A stretch of 64,000 nt of DNA. Source: Paramecium tetraurelia (taxonomy: Eukaryota; Ciliophora; Oligohymenophorea; Peniculida; Parameciidae). The stretch is from positions 65,256-129,255 of the forward strand of contig NW_001799233.1 of assembly GCF_000165425.1 (NCBI RefSeq). The letters are read 5' to 3'. The translations under genes were made by a program, and so were the position numbers. The notes beneath the pieces were generated by a model, which was not told the DNA's origin, searched no databases, and was given only the letters and a program-made list of their open reading frames with translations. Within the stretch, counting starts at the first letter, position 1; each line of letters starts with the position of its first letter. This document shows positions 1 to 11,636 of the stretch, in pieces.

Positions 1-192
1 GTGTGATTTTTGTAAAAGTTCTTCTATTTGACTAATGAAAAATGTAACAATTTGTGCTGGTAATGAAGAAGGGCAATTGTTGGTTTGACATGTTTAATTA
101 TAAACTAAATTATCTTCATTTTATTATTGATTAATAAATATAACAACAGAAAAAAAACTAATAAATTAAAAGAACAAAGAATTTGAGAATGA

Positions 193-687
193 TTTAAATA
201 GTTGAAGAGAGGAGTGGTATTCAATCTATTAATTTTAGAGTAATAATAATAATAATAATATGAAATTGATGGAGTTTCACAAAGAATATGGGAAGAAGGT
301 AATAAAGCTTTTAATTTTTAGTTGCTAATTAATATAGATAAGAAATATAGGTATATAATACAAAATATAGTAAATGTAGTCGTTACAACTCTAATTGTGG
401 CAGAATAGTGTTGATAAGATGTTTTAAAAGTCGAATGGAGTTCCGAAGAAATTTTTACAAAAATTAAAGATGATGAAAATGGGTAAATCAAACAGACAAT
501 GCAGTATATGCTGTAATTAATTCTAAAAAGGTATAAACTTTGTATTTAAATAGATGAGCTAATTATATAGCTGCCATGCAAACATATATATCATAAATGT
601 TGTGTTGATTCTTGGCTTCAAAGTAGTACGAAATGTCCTAATTGTCGATCAGACGTCTTAGAGGCCCTAAAGAATTAGGAGAAATGA
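193..687 (+). CDS. RING-H2 finger protein (5' end unresolved, probably partial)
   Basis: C-terminal RING-H2 finger, probably an E3 ubiquitin ligase module. The translation shows CSICCNQF, then [15 protein letters not shown] and CPNC, i.e. C-x2-C...C-x-H-x2-H-x2-C...C-x2-C, the full set of zinc ligands. It ends with a TGA at 685-687. A 23-nt intron (GTATAAAC...AAATAG) splits the finger between the first and second cysteine pairs. Two more introns (23 and 29 nt, starting near 299 and 351) join upstream exons in frame. Upstream the frame is open to about 193, where TGA closes it, with no clear start codon. The true 5' exon lies further left, possibly beyond the window edge. A run of TAA codons near 240 would encode a short poly-Gln. 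Substrate unknown. Confidence 0.7.
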
Positions 688-730
688 TTTACATTTCTAT
701 GGACAAGATTATATAAAAACAAAAAAATTA

Positions 731-1063
731 ATGCATACAAATACTGATTGCTTTGGAAAACTTTACAATATTCGCTTTGACTCTGTCCTCTAAAATAATT
801 GGAAGCAACAAAGTAATTCTATACCATTACAAAAATTCAAATTATTTTCTTTAAATGAGTTACTTCAAAATATTCAGTTTTTTTATATTAATTAATTTGG
901 AGGGTGGATCTAAATATATTAATAAATCATTATTTTAATAATCATTTTAGCTCTATGTTACTGGCCTAGATATAATTTATCTCCACTATTAAAATTATGT
1001 AGATTTATTGCAATATTTACAAAAAATTAAGAATTAATTTTGATTTATATGTGGTACACATGA
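731..1063 (+). CDS. Hypothetical small protein with one possible membrane segment
   Basis: ATG to TGA with no intron, 110 codons in the ciliate code. Around residue 75 there is a very hydrophobic stretch (IIILIIILALCYW) that could span a membrane. I recognise no family. The next in-frame ATG (1127) starts another open stretch running into the ARMC9 gene, so this ORF could instead belong to a longer unresolved gene. An AT-rich chance ORF is possible because TGA is the only stop. Confidence 0.3.
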
Positions 1064-1585
1064 TTGTTCACTAAAATATTTGAATTAAATCAGATAACTG
1101 AAGGTTCCTTATGTGTTTTAATTTAGATGTTCTGGATACAACCACGTAAGTTATTTTCCGAATAAATTAATTCTCCATATACTTTTAAATAATTTAAGAT
1201 AAGGAATTAGATTCTAATTAATTATGCCCAAAAGTTAAAGTTTTCAGAATTATTTCTCCCCCCCTAAGGAATCTAATAATAACTATCTCTTTTTCTCAAA
1301 TTACATAATAACGGAAAAAACAAGATATCTGCGTTTAGATCCAGGAACTTCATATTGCCTTAGTCAGTCTCCATCTTATTAATTATATTCGGCCCAACAC
1401 TTAATCGAATAGAGCACTTGATAATTTATTTAAATAGCTTTATAAATGAGTTGTGCATTTATAATTAAGTAGATGGGGTTTCTTTTATTATGTTATCATA
1501 ATTGAATTTCTTTGTGATTATTAATTTCTGCATAAACTAAGGTCAAAGAAATAAATATTTTCATAAATTTTTTAATAATATCGTT

Positions 1586-4035
1586 ATGATGAATAATAAC
1601 AATAAGAAACCTTAATCTTAGAAAGAGGTTAGAGCAAAAGTAGATTCTGGATTAAATCGTAAAAACGATGTCCTACAAAAACGAGTTTAATCTGCAATAT
1701 AGTTGGTATAGTATTATATTAATTTAGGTTGATAAATTAGCCGATTCGAATGGAACATTGACAGATCAATTAAATAATATAGTTTAAGATTATCTGGTGA
1801 GAAGCAATTGTTTCAAATCATTGGAGTAGTTCAGAGTAGAATCTTAATTTGCAACAGAATAAAGTAATGAAACAGAAAATATAATTTTGGGTCATTTTGA
1901 TAGAGGTGAAAGAGAGAAGTTTCTGGAATCGTGGAGTCGATACATTCCAATTCAATAGAGACAAGATCATGAATCTTGGAAGCTAGAATTTTTTGTTTAA
2001 ATTTATTTCCTTATATACCCGATTCACCCTGTCTTTAAGAAGAAAGGTGTGATGGATAAAAACTCGGTTAATCAATTCAAGCAATATCTCGATAGTAAAG
2101 GAGGTGATTTATCAAAGACAAATGAAGTGTTGCCTTTTTATGCCTTACCTTATGTCAAGAATCCTGAAATACATCCGAGCTTTTAGCATCTATTTACTCA
2201 TGAATGGATAGGTGAGTTGAGATTCAGATTGAAGGAATTCATCCAATCCATTTATGGCCAAGATTAAAATGGGAGCATTTTGAAAAGATTATTTTTGTCA
2301 AAGGAAGGATCACAAAACATCTAGTAATAAGAGTTCTAAAAAAAGATTGCAGACAACATCAGGTAGTTGCAATTGGAGAATAACGAATTGAAGAAGAAAA
2401 ATAATTAGCAAGCTTAGGCTCTATAGGATATTAATTAAACTGCATAATAAAATCTATTTGAAGCCTAGAAAAAATGGTTTTAATTTACAGGGGAGATGTT
2501 GAAGATGGAGAAGGAGATGATCAAATATATAGAGAATAGCAAGAAGAATCCAGATTAATTATAATAATTTAAAAAGAAAATTGGTCAATGTGATAGATTC
2601 TTAAGTCAGAACTTAGATGAACTCATAAATAAATCATAGGATATCTCCTTGTTTGATAGAATCACTTAGCCAGATCATGATCTATCGGATCTCACCAATT
2701 AATAATGTATTTATAATTTAAATTATAGAAATGATGCCAATCCAATAATCAATTGAAGAGTATATCCCATTGAATTATGAGAAGATCATATAGTTATTTA
2801 CAAAAAATAATAATCCAGTTCTTGTTGCAACAGTTCTATAGGCTTTGCGATGGAGAATCACCAGGGCAAGGAGTGCATTGGAAAGAAGATCAGTAGTTGT
2901 TGCATATTAAACACATGATCTAATTGGAACTCATTAAAGAAACATTGCCTTGGCTTAATATTTGATGATGAAATCTCCTTAAGTAATTTAATGCTAGACT
3001 TTGAAATTGATGAATGCTTTGGCATCTGATTATGATGGTAGAACATATTTGACAGGCAATTCATAATTAATTAAACTGTTAATTGAATTGATCAAAAAGG
3101 ATTAAACTGATTCAATCAAAAGAAAGAATGCAATTGGCACTTTATAAAAATTGTCATTGAGAAGACAAAGCCAAATTTGGATGCTTGACAATGACATTAT
3201 CTAGGTAGCCTTGAACATTCTAAAGAGAGTAATAATTTAATATTAAAGTATAGGAAAAATTTAATCTAAGTGAATACACCTATGAATACATCACAGCTTT
3301 GATTATGAATTTATCATTGAGTTCAAGAGGTCGAGATGCTCTATCCGTTCATAAAGAATTAGCATTTGAAGTGCTATTCGAATTAATTGAATTTCCTAAT
3401 GATCAGATTAGAACATTTACCAATGGAACATTCTATTCCATGTTTAGTAGAAGAGATCTAAGAGAATATGCATATTAACTTAATATACCTCAAGAACTAC
3501 CGAAACTACTGTCCATCAGTGATGAAAGATTCAAGAAATAAATTTAATATATGATAGAATAGTTAGAAAATGATGATGATGACTATGACCAATCTTAATT
3601 GGAAGAAGATAATGATGTGGATGACTTAGAAGATGATGAAGAATGTCCAGTTGATGACGAAGATGAAGATGATCTAGAGAATAATGATATGATTGTTGGA
3701 GAGGAATTATTAAAGAATGAATTTGCTTTAGACAGTGAGTAAGCAGAATAACAAAGATAGTTGATGGAATCAATCATGCAAAAAGAACTATAATAGAGAA
3801 GTGCATATTAAGAATAATTAAGAGAGTCTTAGTTGGAAAAAATGCCTGTTGGATGTAATTACATATATTATCAATAGAAGGACCATTCATAGCAGACAGT
3901 CTACTTCCAAATGTGAACATTAACAACAAACTTTCTAATGGAAATCCAAAGAATCCTCAATAGTCAGCTTAAGCCTTTGCCTCTAGACCAAAGATTCCCA
4001 GAACTCCTCCGGTTTAATAAAATTACCAGCATTGA
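1586..4035 (+). CDS. ARMC9: LisH domain-containing protein ARMC9
   Basis: Homologue of ARMC9, a LisH and armadillo-like protein of basal bodies and ciliary tips linked in humans to Joubert syndrome. After four introns (22, 22, 25 and 23 nt) the length closes to 785 aa. A LisH-like helix pair lies at about residues 50-85. The family signature KTNEVLPFYALPYVKNPEIH corresponds to the vertebrate segment with FLPFYALPFVPNPMVHPSF. A coiled coil follows at about 260-310, then armadillo-like helices, a strongly acidic stretch (residues ~650-700) and a C-terminal SRPKIPRTPP tail. The start is the first of two adjacent ATGs (1586, 1589). The same frame is open back to an ATG at 1127, so a longer N-terminus cannot be excluded. 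A ciliary role fits a heavily ciliated cell but is inference. Confidence 0.9.
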
Positions 4036-4090
4036 TTAGTGATTTTATATTCATTAATCATTTACTATAAATTTTAAATAATAAGCATTT

Positions 4091-4492
4091 ATGAAAGCTG
4101 AAGAATAAGCAGAAGAGTTAATACTATGTCCTTAAGGTTGTGGAAGGAAATTCAATAAGGATAGTTTACTTAAACATTATAAAGTTTGCAAAGATGTCTT
4201 CTAATAAAAGCGAAGTGCATTCAATTCTTAATTAAAAAGAGTGGGATTCGATTATTTTGTTGAAAATAAAAAGAATCTGCCTCAATTCTCTCCACCAAAA
4301 ACTAATAAGTTAAAAACAGAGATTCTTCCTTACAGAAGTCCTTAAGTTCCATCAAAATATAATTAGGTTTTAAATGCAAAAAAATTCTGCAAAGGATGCT
4401 TGAGAGAATTCGATTCAAGAATAGCTGATGAACATATTTAAAAATGTGTAAAGAAGAACTAATAGAACAATCCATTCGCAAAAATTATTTGA
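4091..4492 (+). CDS. Small C2HC zinc-finger protein (ZC2HC1-like)
   Basis: Single-exon gene of 133 aa, 55 bp downstream of ARMC9 on the same strand. Two zinc-finger motifs are visible: CPQGCGRKFNKDSLLKHYKVC near the N-terminus and FCKGCLREFDSRIADEHIQKC near the C-terminus, both of the zf-C2HC type of ZC2HC1 proteins. The linker is rich in Lys and Pro. These fingers are common in ciliary and cytoskeletal proteins of protists, but the function is not known. Glutamines are mostly TAA/TAG. Confidence 0.75.
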
Positions 4493-4559
4493 TAAAAATT
4501 AAATTTCCTAATATTATAAGATTAATTTATGTATTTTACAAAAAATAGGTTAAAATGTT

Positions 4560-6357
4560 TCATTTCTTAAAGAAGTTAAAACTCTTCTAAGCCTTGCTAT
4601 CAATTTTTGAAGGAACTTTGATTTTTGAACCTGAAAAATTTCTATTTGACTCATCTGATTATTCTACTATGACATTTTATTAAGTTATGCATCTGTCTAT
4701 ATGCTTATTTAACACAGTATTATTTCCTTTGCAATCAATTTCTTTATTACAAATTGGACAACGGAAGGACTTCGGCTACGCTTACTATTTTTACTAATAT
4801 TATTATTGCTGTTATTGGGATTAATGACTTTTACTATTAACTCCAGATAAGATCTAATTACTAATACTACTAGCCTCATCGTCACTTAGGATATCAGGTT
4901 TAGATTGCTCCTGCTATTGAAGTGACATTTTATTGAATGAGTCATTTTCCTCAGTAATTTGATGAGACTTTGAACCTTTAATGGACGGCACTAAATTTTC
5001 TTAGCCACTTGATTTATCAATTTGTCTTTTGAAATAGGTAGATATGGATTATTTTTGAATTTATTTTTCATTTGCAAGTGAACTCATTTTTAACCCAAGT
5101 AATCTAATTGGTTCATCTAATTACATAATTTTGAGTAATTGTTTTCCATATATAGCAATTTATTTAGCTTGATTTGTATATTAATTAAGTTACAATGATT
5201 TACTCCGAATTTCAAATTTGGATGTTTTGATAATCAAAGTCAGATGATTTCCTACTTTTTCTTCTGATTACATTTCTTCTGCTAGTTTTTCAGCAATATA
5301 ATCAACTTTATCTTCGAATTCTCTTTAAGTACTTATGCTAGAAAATGTTCGCTGACAACTTATACTATGTTAATCTTCAAATTCTACATGATAGTTCCTA
5401 GCCACTCCCCAACAAGAGTAAAAAATGTATTCAAATGTTTTAGGAGTAAAGATAACATAGAGTTCATCAGCTCTGTCCCTGACATCCTTACAAGTATTAA
5501 AGTTTAAGCCACTTAATATTTACTCAGTGATATTTCCAATTCCAGGAATCTTTCTTATAGGCAATTTTTCTAAGAAATTGAGAACTGCTGTAGCAGATTA
5601 TTCAACAACATGCAACCCATTGGGTTTATTAATTTCAGAGGCAAGTTTAGCAATCATTTTATTTGGGCCAACTCCACAACTGGCTGTGAGTTGTGTTGCT
5701 AAGAGGATATCCTTTCTGATGTTTTCACATAATATTGCTGGATCTTCTTGGGAATTATTTATATATTCTGTAAGATCTAAATTAGCCTCATCCAACCCCA
5801 TAGATTCTAGATTATCGTCATATTTTTTAAGGATAGTCATAAAAATCTAGTGTAATGCAATTGAATACATTTGAAACACTCTTATATTTCTCGAAATGAC
5901 AAGGAATGAAGATGATTTCAGGACATAGCTTCTTTGCAACAAAACCTGGCATAGCAGATCTAACACCAAATTTTCTAGCCACATAATTTGCAGTGGAAAC
6001 GATAGTTTAGCCTACAGCAACAGGTTTGTCTTTAAGTTCTGGCTTGTCCAATAGTTCACAAGCTACGTAAAACATATCCATATCAAAATGCGCCCAAATT
6101 CTATCTGTGTTAATTTAAAATTCTTTCACTTTATTCTAAATAATCTCTTTGGTTTCCTTGATTTTTTGTTCATTATTTTTATAGCTGTCCAATTCCATCT
6201 ACATCTTATTCACTTTTTACAGAACTTATTATCGTTTCTCCTATTATCTTTTGTAATATTCAGATCCTCGAGTGGCATCATCTATCACTTATTTAATTTA
6301 ATCTGCTCCTTCCACACCTGCTTTGTTGCCATAGTAATGAAAAATAGGTTCATTCAT
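4560..6357 (-). CDS. POLK: DNA polymerase kappa (Y-family translesion polymerase)
   Basis: Y-family (DinB/Pol kappa) translesion polymerase, 591 aa after one 22-nt intron. The N-terminus has the kappa-specific NKAGVEGADQ (human NDNKAGMEG). The palm shows AHFDMDMFYVACE with the first metal-binding Asp and an aromatic steric-gate position, then ARKFGVRSAMPGF. The second acidic motif is SMGLDEANLDL, followed by TASCGVGPNKMIAKLASE and the helix-hairpin-helix LPIRKIPGIGNI. The C-terminus carries a UBZ-type zinc finger (CPICNKEI...LNKHIDRC), a ubiquitin binder that recruits such enzymes to modified PCNA, and ends in QKSFNFFKK, a PIP-box-like PCNA-binding motif. An in-frame ATG also occurs 15 nt upstream at 6372. 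Confidence 0.95.
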
Positions 6358-6456
6358 AATAAATAAATATATTCATTATTATTCAACATTCTGTTTTGAC
6401 TATTTTAGATGAAATTCCATACCAATCAGGTATTAATTGAATCATTTCTTATTACG

Positions 6457-7881
6457 TCATTCTACACATCTCTTCTAAAGAGCATTATCACAATAAGTAC
6501 CATTAGAGAAGTTGAAAAGTTCTGGAATGCTAATCTTCATCTAATTTTATAGGCTTTTTAACTAACCAATGTCTCTCAGTTCATCAAAATAAGGATGAGC
6601 TAAAGACTAAAATGGTGTAAGCCTAGTCTTTGGACAGAAAGTGAGTAATTTTGAAACTAAATCGATGGCCTTGGTATCTTTTGTTTTTAGGACCTGAATA
6701 AAACCAACTTTATACTTTATTCCATTTTCTTTGTTTGATTTTAGCAAACTAATTTGATAATACATCATAATCCCTATTCATACTTAGTATTTATTCTTTT
6801 GTGGGAGTTCCAAGTACCTTAACAATCTCAACCATTTAATCAACAGCAGAGTCTCCCAAAAAAAGTGGTTCTCCATTAATTAATTCTGCTATAACACAAC
6901 CTACTGACCAAACATCAACCTGAGTGTCATAATCTGTTGCTCCGAAAATCAATTCAGGAGCTCTATAACATCGAGAGCATATATAAGCTATATTAGGTTC
7001 TCCTTTAATTAATTTTTTTGCACTTCCAAAATCGCATAACTATAATTTATTGGACTCTGGGTTAACTAAAACATTATGTGGTTTGATATCTCGATGACAT
7101 ATACCCAATAATGAAATATATCTAAGAATATAAATTGATGTACGCAATCGATCTTAACAATTAGTAACTAAATAACTTGACTAGAACATCAGGCATCTTT
7201 TTAAAATCCTTTATAAACGATTTGTTGAAGGAGTAAAGAGTATCAGGAAAGTACTCCATTACAACATGAAGGTAGCTTTCATCTTTGTTTTCAGCAGGAG
7301 TGTAGAATGCATGTTTCATTTTGAGAACATTGACATGATCTAATTCTTACAATATCTGCAACTCCCTATTTTTATATCTTCGATCCTGTAAGACCTTTTT
7401 TATTGCCACAAATTCCCCTGTCTCATTTACTTTAGCCTTTTATTTATTATTTATTTACTTTGTGTACAACACCAAAGGATCCGCTTCCAACAACTTTCAG
7501 ATTTGTGTATGTGAAATTGGTATAATCATGTCTCTCAGTGGATGTTGGCATCAACACTGATTTAGCACTGTTCTTTTCAATCGAGAGTGGTTTGCGTATC
7601 TACTATTTGATAGTCTATTGTTGTATTTATTTTAGTTGATTCTCAAATTTTGCAACTTAAAAGGATGTAATAGGTTCATCTTTATTTTTCCTGAAGGGTT
7701 ATTTCACAATCTGATTCATCTTCAAATGAGCTTTTAGATTTGAGATGTCTTGCAAGGTTTTCATCTCTTGATCCATCTCCTCCATCTCTGTTACGACTCT
7801 TCGATTCATATCTTCCGACTTTTATTGATGAACTGACCCTACTTATTTCTTCATTTGCTGATTTAACATTTTCTGAAACAT
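6457..7881 (-). CDS. GSK3: Glycogen synthase kinase 3 family protein kinase
   Basis: Serine/threonine kinase of the GSK3/shaggy family, 452 aa after three 22-nt introns. Seen: glycine loop [14 protein letters not shown] lysine, catalytic loop [20 protein letters not shown], and the GSK3 activation segment [11 protein letters not shown] ending in [12 protein letters not shown]. The family activation-loop tyrosine is present. The segment [19 protein letters not shown] is nearly identical to animal GSK3 and its Gln is TAA, good evidence for the genetic code. An N-terminal extension of about 130 aa is predicted coiled coil (many Met, Gln, Glu) and is not part of typical GSK3. One intron ends AAAAG rather than TAG. 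Substrates are unknown here. Confidence 0.94.
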
Positions 7882-8002
7882 TCCCTTTAACGTAATTTTT
7901 AATATATATAAATTATTCAACTGTTTGTCATGATTTTATTTATCACCAATACACATATACTTTTAGGTATTTCTGCATGCAATAATAATATACATTATAA
8001 TA

Positions 8003-8418
8003 TCAGTTCCATTTAATTCTTCTTATGAAATGTCTTTCTATTATTATCTTCCCCTCTTTGTATTTCTCCGACTCTCGATATGCTTTAATCTAATTGAAGA
8101 ATCAACACAATCCTTAATACATATTTCCATCCAATCACTTTATTACAACCATTACAAATCACATCTTATACTGTGTGCTTTCCAGTCATCAAATCCTTAA
8201 CTTCAGATTGCCCAACATGATAATTGATACTTATTATTTATAATCAAGTACCCTTTCTCAAATAAAAATGCTTGTCCAAATCCGCCCCTAAAATTCTAAA
8301 ATCATCTTCTTATTCTTACCTTCGATATTCTACTCTTGTAATTTGAAATATGTATATGGCATTTTGAGCAGACATAAATTCGATCTCCATCAAAATACTC
8401 TAAAATTATTTTACCCAT
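8003..8418 (-). CDS. YPEL: Yippee-like zinc-binding protein
   Basis: 112 aa after three introns (24, 22 and 31 nt). The Yippee fold is shown by two CxxC pairs 50-odd residues apart: VCSKCHIHI near the N-terminus and VICNGCNKVIGWKY in the middle. Between them are GGFGQAFLFEK and LMTGKHTVQDV, matching the family GxxGxAYLF and LxTGxHxVxDIxC motifs. It ends YKEGKIIIERHFI, like the YKEGKxILE tail of YPEL proteins. Yippee proteins are conserved eukaryotic zinc proteins associated with spindle, centrosome or ubiquitin complexes; the role here is unknown. Confidence 0.92.
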
Positions 8419-9388
8419 CTTTAAACTTACGATTATTTATTAAATTATATTAAATTCATACTAAATAACTAATTAACAAATTCTCATAAATTAAAACTAA
8501 ACTCTATCAATTTTCTCATTCTTCTATAATATTAAGATAATAAAAATTACAAAATTCTACATATTTAGATATTCAATAGATTTGTATTTCTGAATTTATA
8601 TTGAAAAAGAAATTAACCCTTACTTTTTAAATATTAGATGTTGAGGTGATGAAAAAAAATGCCAAACATATCTTAATGAAAATTATCATTTATCAAATCA
8701 TTTTTACTTTTTACAAAAGATTTATTTTACATTAGTTGGATGACTTATTTATTGTATTTATTGTGAACAAAAATATTTAGAAACAGCTTATCATCTTGAA
8801 AATTCTTCAATTGATTTATTGATTCTAATTATATTAATTAAAAATAAATTTATCAAAATGCTACTTTATTTATATATAAAACCGAATAATTGAATTTATT
8901 TCTTTCATATCCTATATTGTTTATTTAAATTTTGTTTTCCAATTATGGAAGATTTAGAGCTTTAACACAAACTTGTCTTTACAAATTTGAAATTTTTCAA
9001 TGATTGATAAAATAATTCCTTAATTTGCTCAACATTTTATTAATAAATGCAAATTTAGAACAAATAGGAGAGGAGGCCTGATAAACAGTAATAAACTTAA
9101 AAAACTAATTTAATGACTAATAATCCTTTATTAGTTTTAATTATTAAATTAACTTATGATTTCTAGCTTTATATATATAAAGAATAATTTGTTACTTTGG
9201 ATTGTAAGTATTATTGGTGATATTATAATTATTTTTATAAAGATAGTATGATTGTAAATCACAACAGCCTTACTTTATTTAATCAATAGAGCATAGCTAT
9301 AAAAACGAAAAGAATTGATAAAAATTCTAAAGGATGAGTTCAATAAACATCTAATACAAATTATATATTTATCAAAATATCTTGGGAA
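8419..9388. other. AT-rich intergenic region without recognisable gene
   Basis: About 970 bp of very AT-rich DNA between the Yippee gene and the MGC small-protein gene. Only short frames are open (a 20-codon ORF near 8945). I see no tRNA-like or GC-rich structured element. It would hold the upstream region of the Yippee gene. Confidence 0.5.
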
Positions 9389-9624
9389 TCATAAACCTGG
9401 GGTCAGTTAATTACTTCTTCGTTTCATTATATTGCTTTTTGATGCAGGTACAAGAATTGGAACTTAGACAAGCTTTCCAAGGGTTGGATTATAAACTTCC
9501 AAACTTTATTTTTGATCAGGGGATACTATAAAAAATCAAAAAAGAAGATACAAATATTTGCATTTGTCGAATAACGCTTGCTGATTGTTTCGAATTTTTT
9601 TGTTTTTTATAATGAACACCCCAT
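9389..9624 (-). CDS. Small protein beginning MGCSL, probable N-terminal acylation
   Basis: Gene too short to stand out in the standard code: 69 aa after one 26-nt intron (GTATCTTC...TTATAG), length closing exactly. The N-terminus MGCSLQKTKKFETISKR has Gly2 and Cys3, the pattern for N-myristoylation with palmitoylation, followed by basic residues; this suggests a membrane-attached peripheral protein (inference). The rest (VYNPTLGKLVQVPILVPASK, then IMKRRSNQ) has no family I recognise. Its composition is clearly protein-like, unlike the surrounding AT-rich DNA. Confidence 0.6.
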
Positions 9625-9740
9625 TTTATTTAAGTTTTTAATTAATTTATATGAATTAAGGGAAAATTGGTAAGTATATATCCATTAAAGTCAAATCAGT
9701 ACATTAATCAGTACATGTTTTAAAACATAAATAATTACAA

Positions 9741-11158
9741 TCATTATTCTTCATCATTATCATCTGGATATTGTTCTTCATCTTAGAATTCCTCTTCGTT
9801 TTATTTGTTTTATTCTTAATTTTCATCTTGTTATTTACCTTAATCTTATGAAGGAGTCTAATTATCATCCTCATACTCATCATAATCCTAATCATTATTG
9901 TAGTTCTCTTATTCATCATCATCTTGCTATTGATTTTCTTTATAAGATTCTTCCATCTGCTATTGATCTTTAGGACTAGAGATGCTATCAGATTACTAAT
10001 TTTATTATAGATCCTAATTTGTATTCAATTTACTGGAACTTTTCCTTTGAGTACCCAAATTAGTATTTTACTTTTTAATCTGTTAAAATTTATTTTTTTT
10101 GGTTTTACTAGCTTCTGTATCAAATTTAGATGAATTCTCTTTGGTATATGTTCTATCAGAAAGTTAAGTATTGAAATGAGTTTAGTTATTTTTCTTGTTT
10201 AACCTTTCAGTTGTTTATTATTGATCTTTGAAAGAAGGCTTCAATAATTTTTAAAGTAGATTCAATTTATCCACATTTCTAGCTAAATCACACATTAATA
10301 TACTTTTGATTTAATATGGAGGGTATCTATGCATAAGGACTAGTGAAAATGACTTTTTTGATCTTGGATTAATCTAAAGGCTGTTTGATAAAAGCTTGAT
10401 TTGATGCAGAATTAGTATAGTCTCGTATGGATATCTTTTGAGCTAAATCAAGATCATCTTTAAGTGCTTAGAATCTAAATTAAGAGAATGATAATTTTCT
10501 ATATTCAAATGACTTCATACTTTAATAACTATTATTCTTCTTCGATTTTTTACTAATACTCTTATTACTATAAATCAAATTTAGCTGAAAGTTCTGCTTT
10601 CTTTTTTATTTAAGAATTTCTAACATTTTCAATTTTTTCAATTCGTTGCATATCTAATTTTTATTTCATTCTAAATTTCTCCTCTTATATCTACAAGACT
10701 ATGCAAGGCTTAAATTTACCTTTTAGAACCGCTACTATTTAAGTTAAAGCTCTTCATTTTAACTATGTTTATATTGCAATTGATAGAGCATTTATCGTTC
10801 TTTCATTACTTCTTATTCAAGTCGTTTTTCCTCATCTATGTCTCTTTTTCTTCTCATGGAATCTTCCTCTTGTAATTTTTTCAATAACTTAATTTTACTG
10901 TTCCTGTTTTCTTATTCTTCGTTCAGATTTTCAATTCTTCTACTATGCTAGGTAAATAAATACAGATTATACATCAGACTAATCCTTGAATGTATTCTTT
11001 TTAGTTTCTAAAATTTTATTAACCTTGAATTCAATGATGTGATTGTTAGATTCTTATAATTATAATTACTATTTTAATTAAGAAATCCTAGAATCAATCA
11101 ACCCTAACTCCTATTATTTCTAAATCAGAGATCTTGTCTATTATGATATTGATTTCAT
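9741..11158 (-). CDS. Coiled-coil protein with acidic Gln/Asp/Glu-rich C-terminus
   Basis: Unrecognised 438-aa protein after four introns (25, 29, 22 and 25 nt); the length closes. The 25-nt intron near 10.3 kb contains an in-frame TGA and could be mistaken for a gene end. Residues ~1-250 are long charged helices rich in Glu, Lys and Gln, typical of a coiled coil. A short segment FTSPYAQIPSILNQK follows, then a low-complexity Ser/Thr/Asn region. The last ~60 residues are dominated by Asp, Glu and Gln. It starts at an ATG at 11158, but coding-like sequence lies just upstream (see 11159-11600), so the true N-terminus may be missing. A cytoskeletal or basal-body role would be a guess. Confidence 0.6.
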
Positions 11159-11600
11159 TGAAATAAAAAAAATATATTAATTATTATTTTTTCATCCTGT
11201 CAATAAAGTCAGAAAGTCTTAAATTAACATCAGTAAATGTTTTCGATATTATCCTCTTAAATTGCCATCAATTGACTTCTTAAGTCTTAATTACTTTTTA
11301 TTATAGCACTCATATAAATTTCACATTCCCTTAATATCTATGATTATAATGCAATCTTCAGTCATAAAGTTAACTCAAATCTATCATTTATTTAAACTAG
11401 TTGTCTAACTTAAGAATACATCATCAAAATAATTGCAATTAGATTTGGTCATTTATCTCAACCAGAGAAATGCCTTTAAATTTTGGATTAAAACCTCTGA
11501 AATAATTAGTAAACTTAGTGCTTGACTATCTAATACTCTAAAAGCCATTCTTCATCTCAATAATATTAATTATATTAAACCCATAAAATAACATTTTTAT
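11159..11600 (-). pseudogene. Coding-like upstream stretch broken by TGA and a frame change
   Basis: Upstream of the coiled-coil gene the minus strand shows protein-like helices (VRQLVQINDRFELTL, then LKIALQSQILRECEIYMSAI, then SQLMAIQEDNIENIY). They are interrupted by an in-frame TGA after FELTL, and by a further TGA after NIENIY where the +1 frame continues as DVNLRLSDFIDRMKK. I found no GTA...TAG intron that repairs either break. It may be the decayed or mis-assembled N-terminal part of the gene starting at 11158, or a gene with introns I failed to place. Confidence 0.35.
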
Positions 11601-11636
11601 TATAAATATATAAGTAAATTTTTAACTTCCTTTAAT

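Noticed and set aside
5527-5850. 107-codon plus-strand ORF
   Set aside because: Antisense shadow of the conserved POLK palm domain.
10288-10295. Gene boundary with overlapping stop and start (TGTGTGAT) between two coiled-coil ORFs
   Set aside because: A 25-nt intron (GTATATTAATG...GCTAG) joins the two ORFs in frame, so they are one gene.
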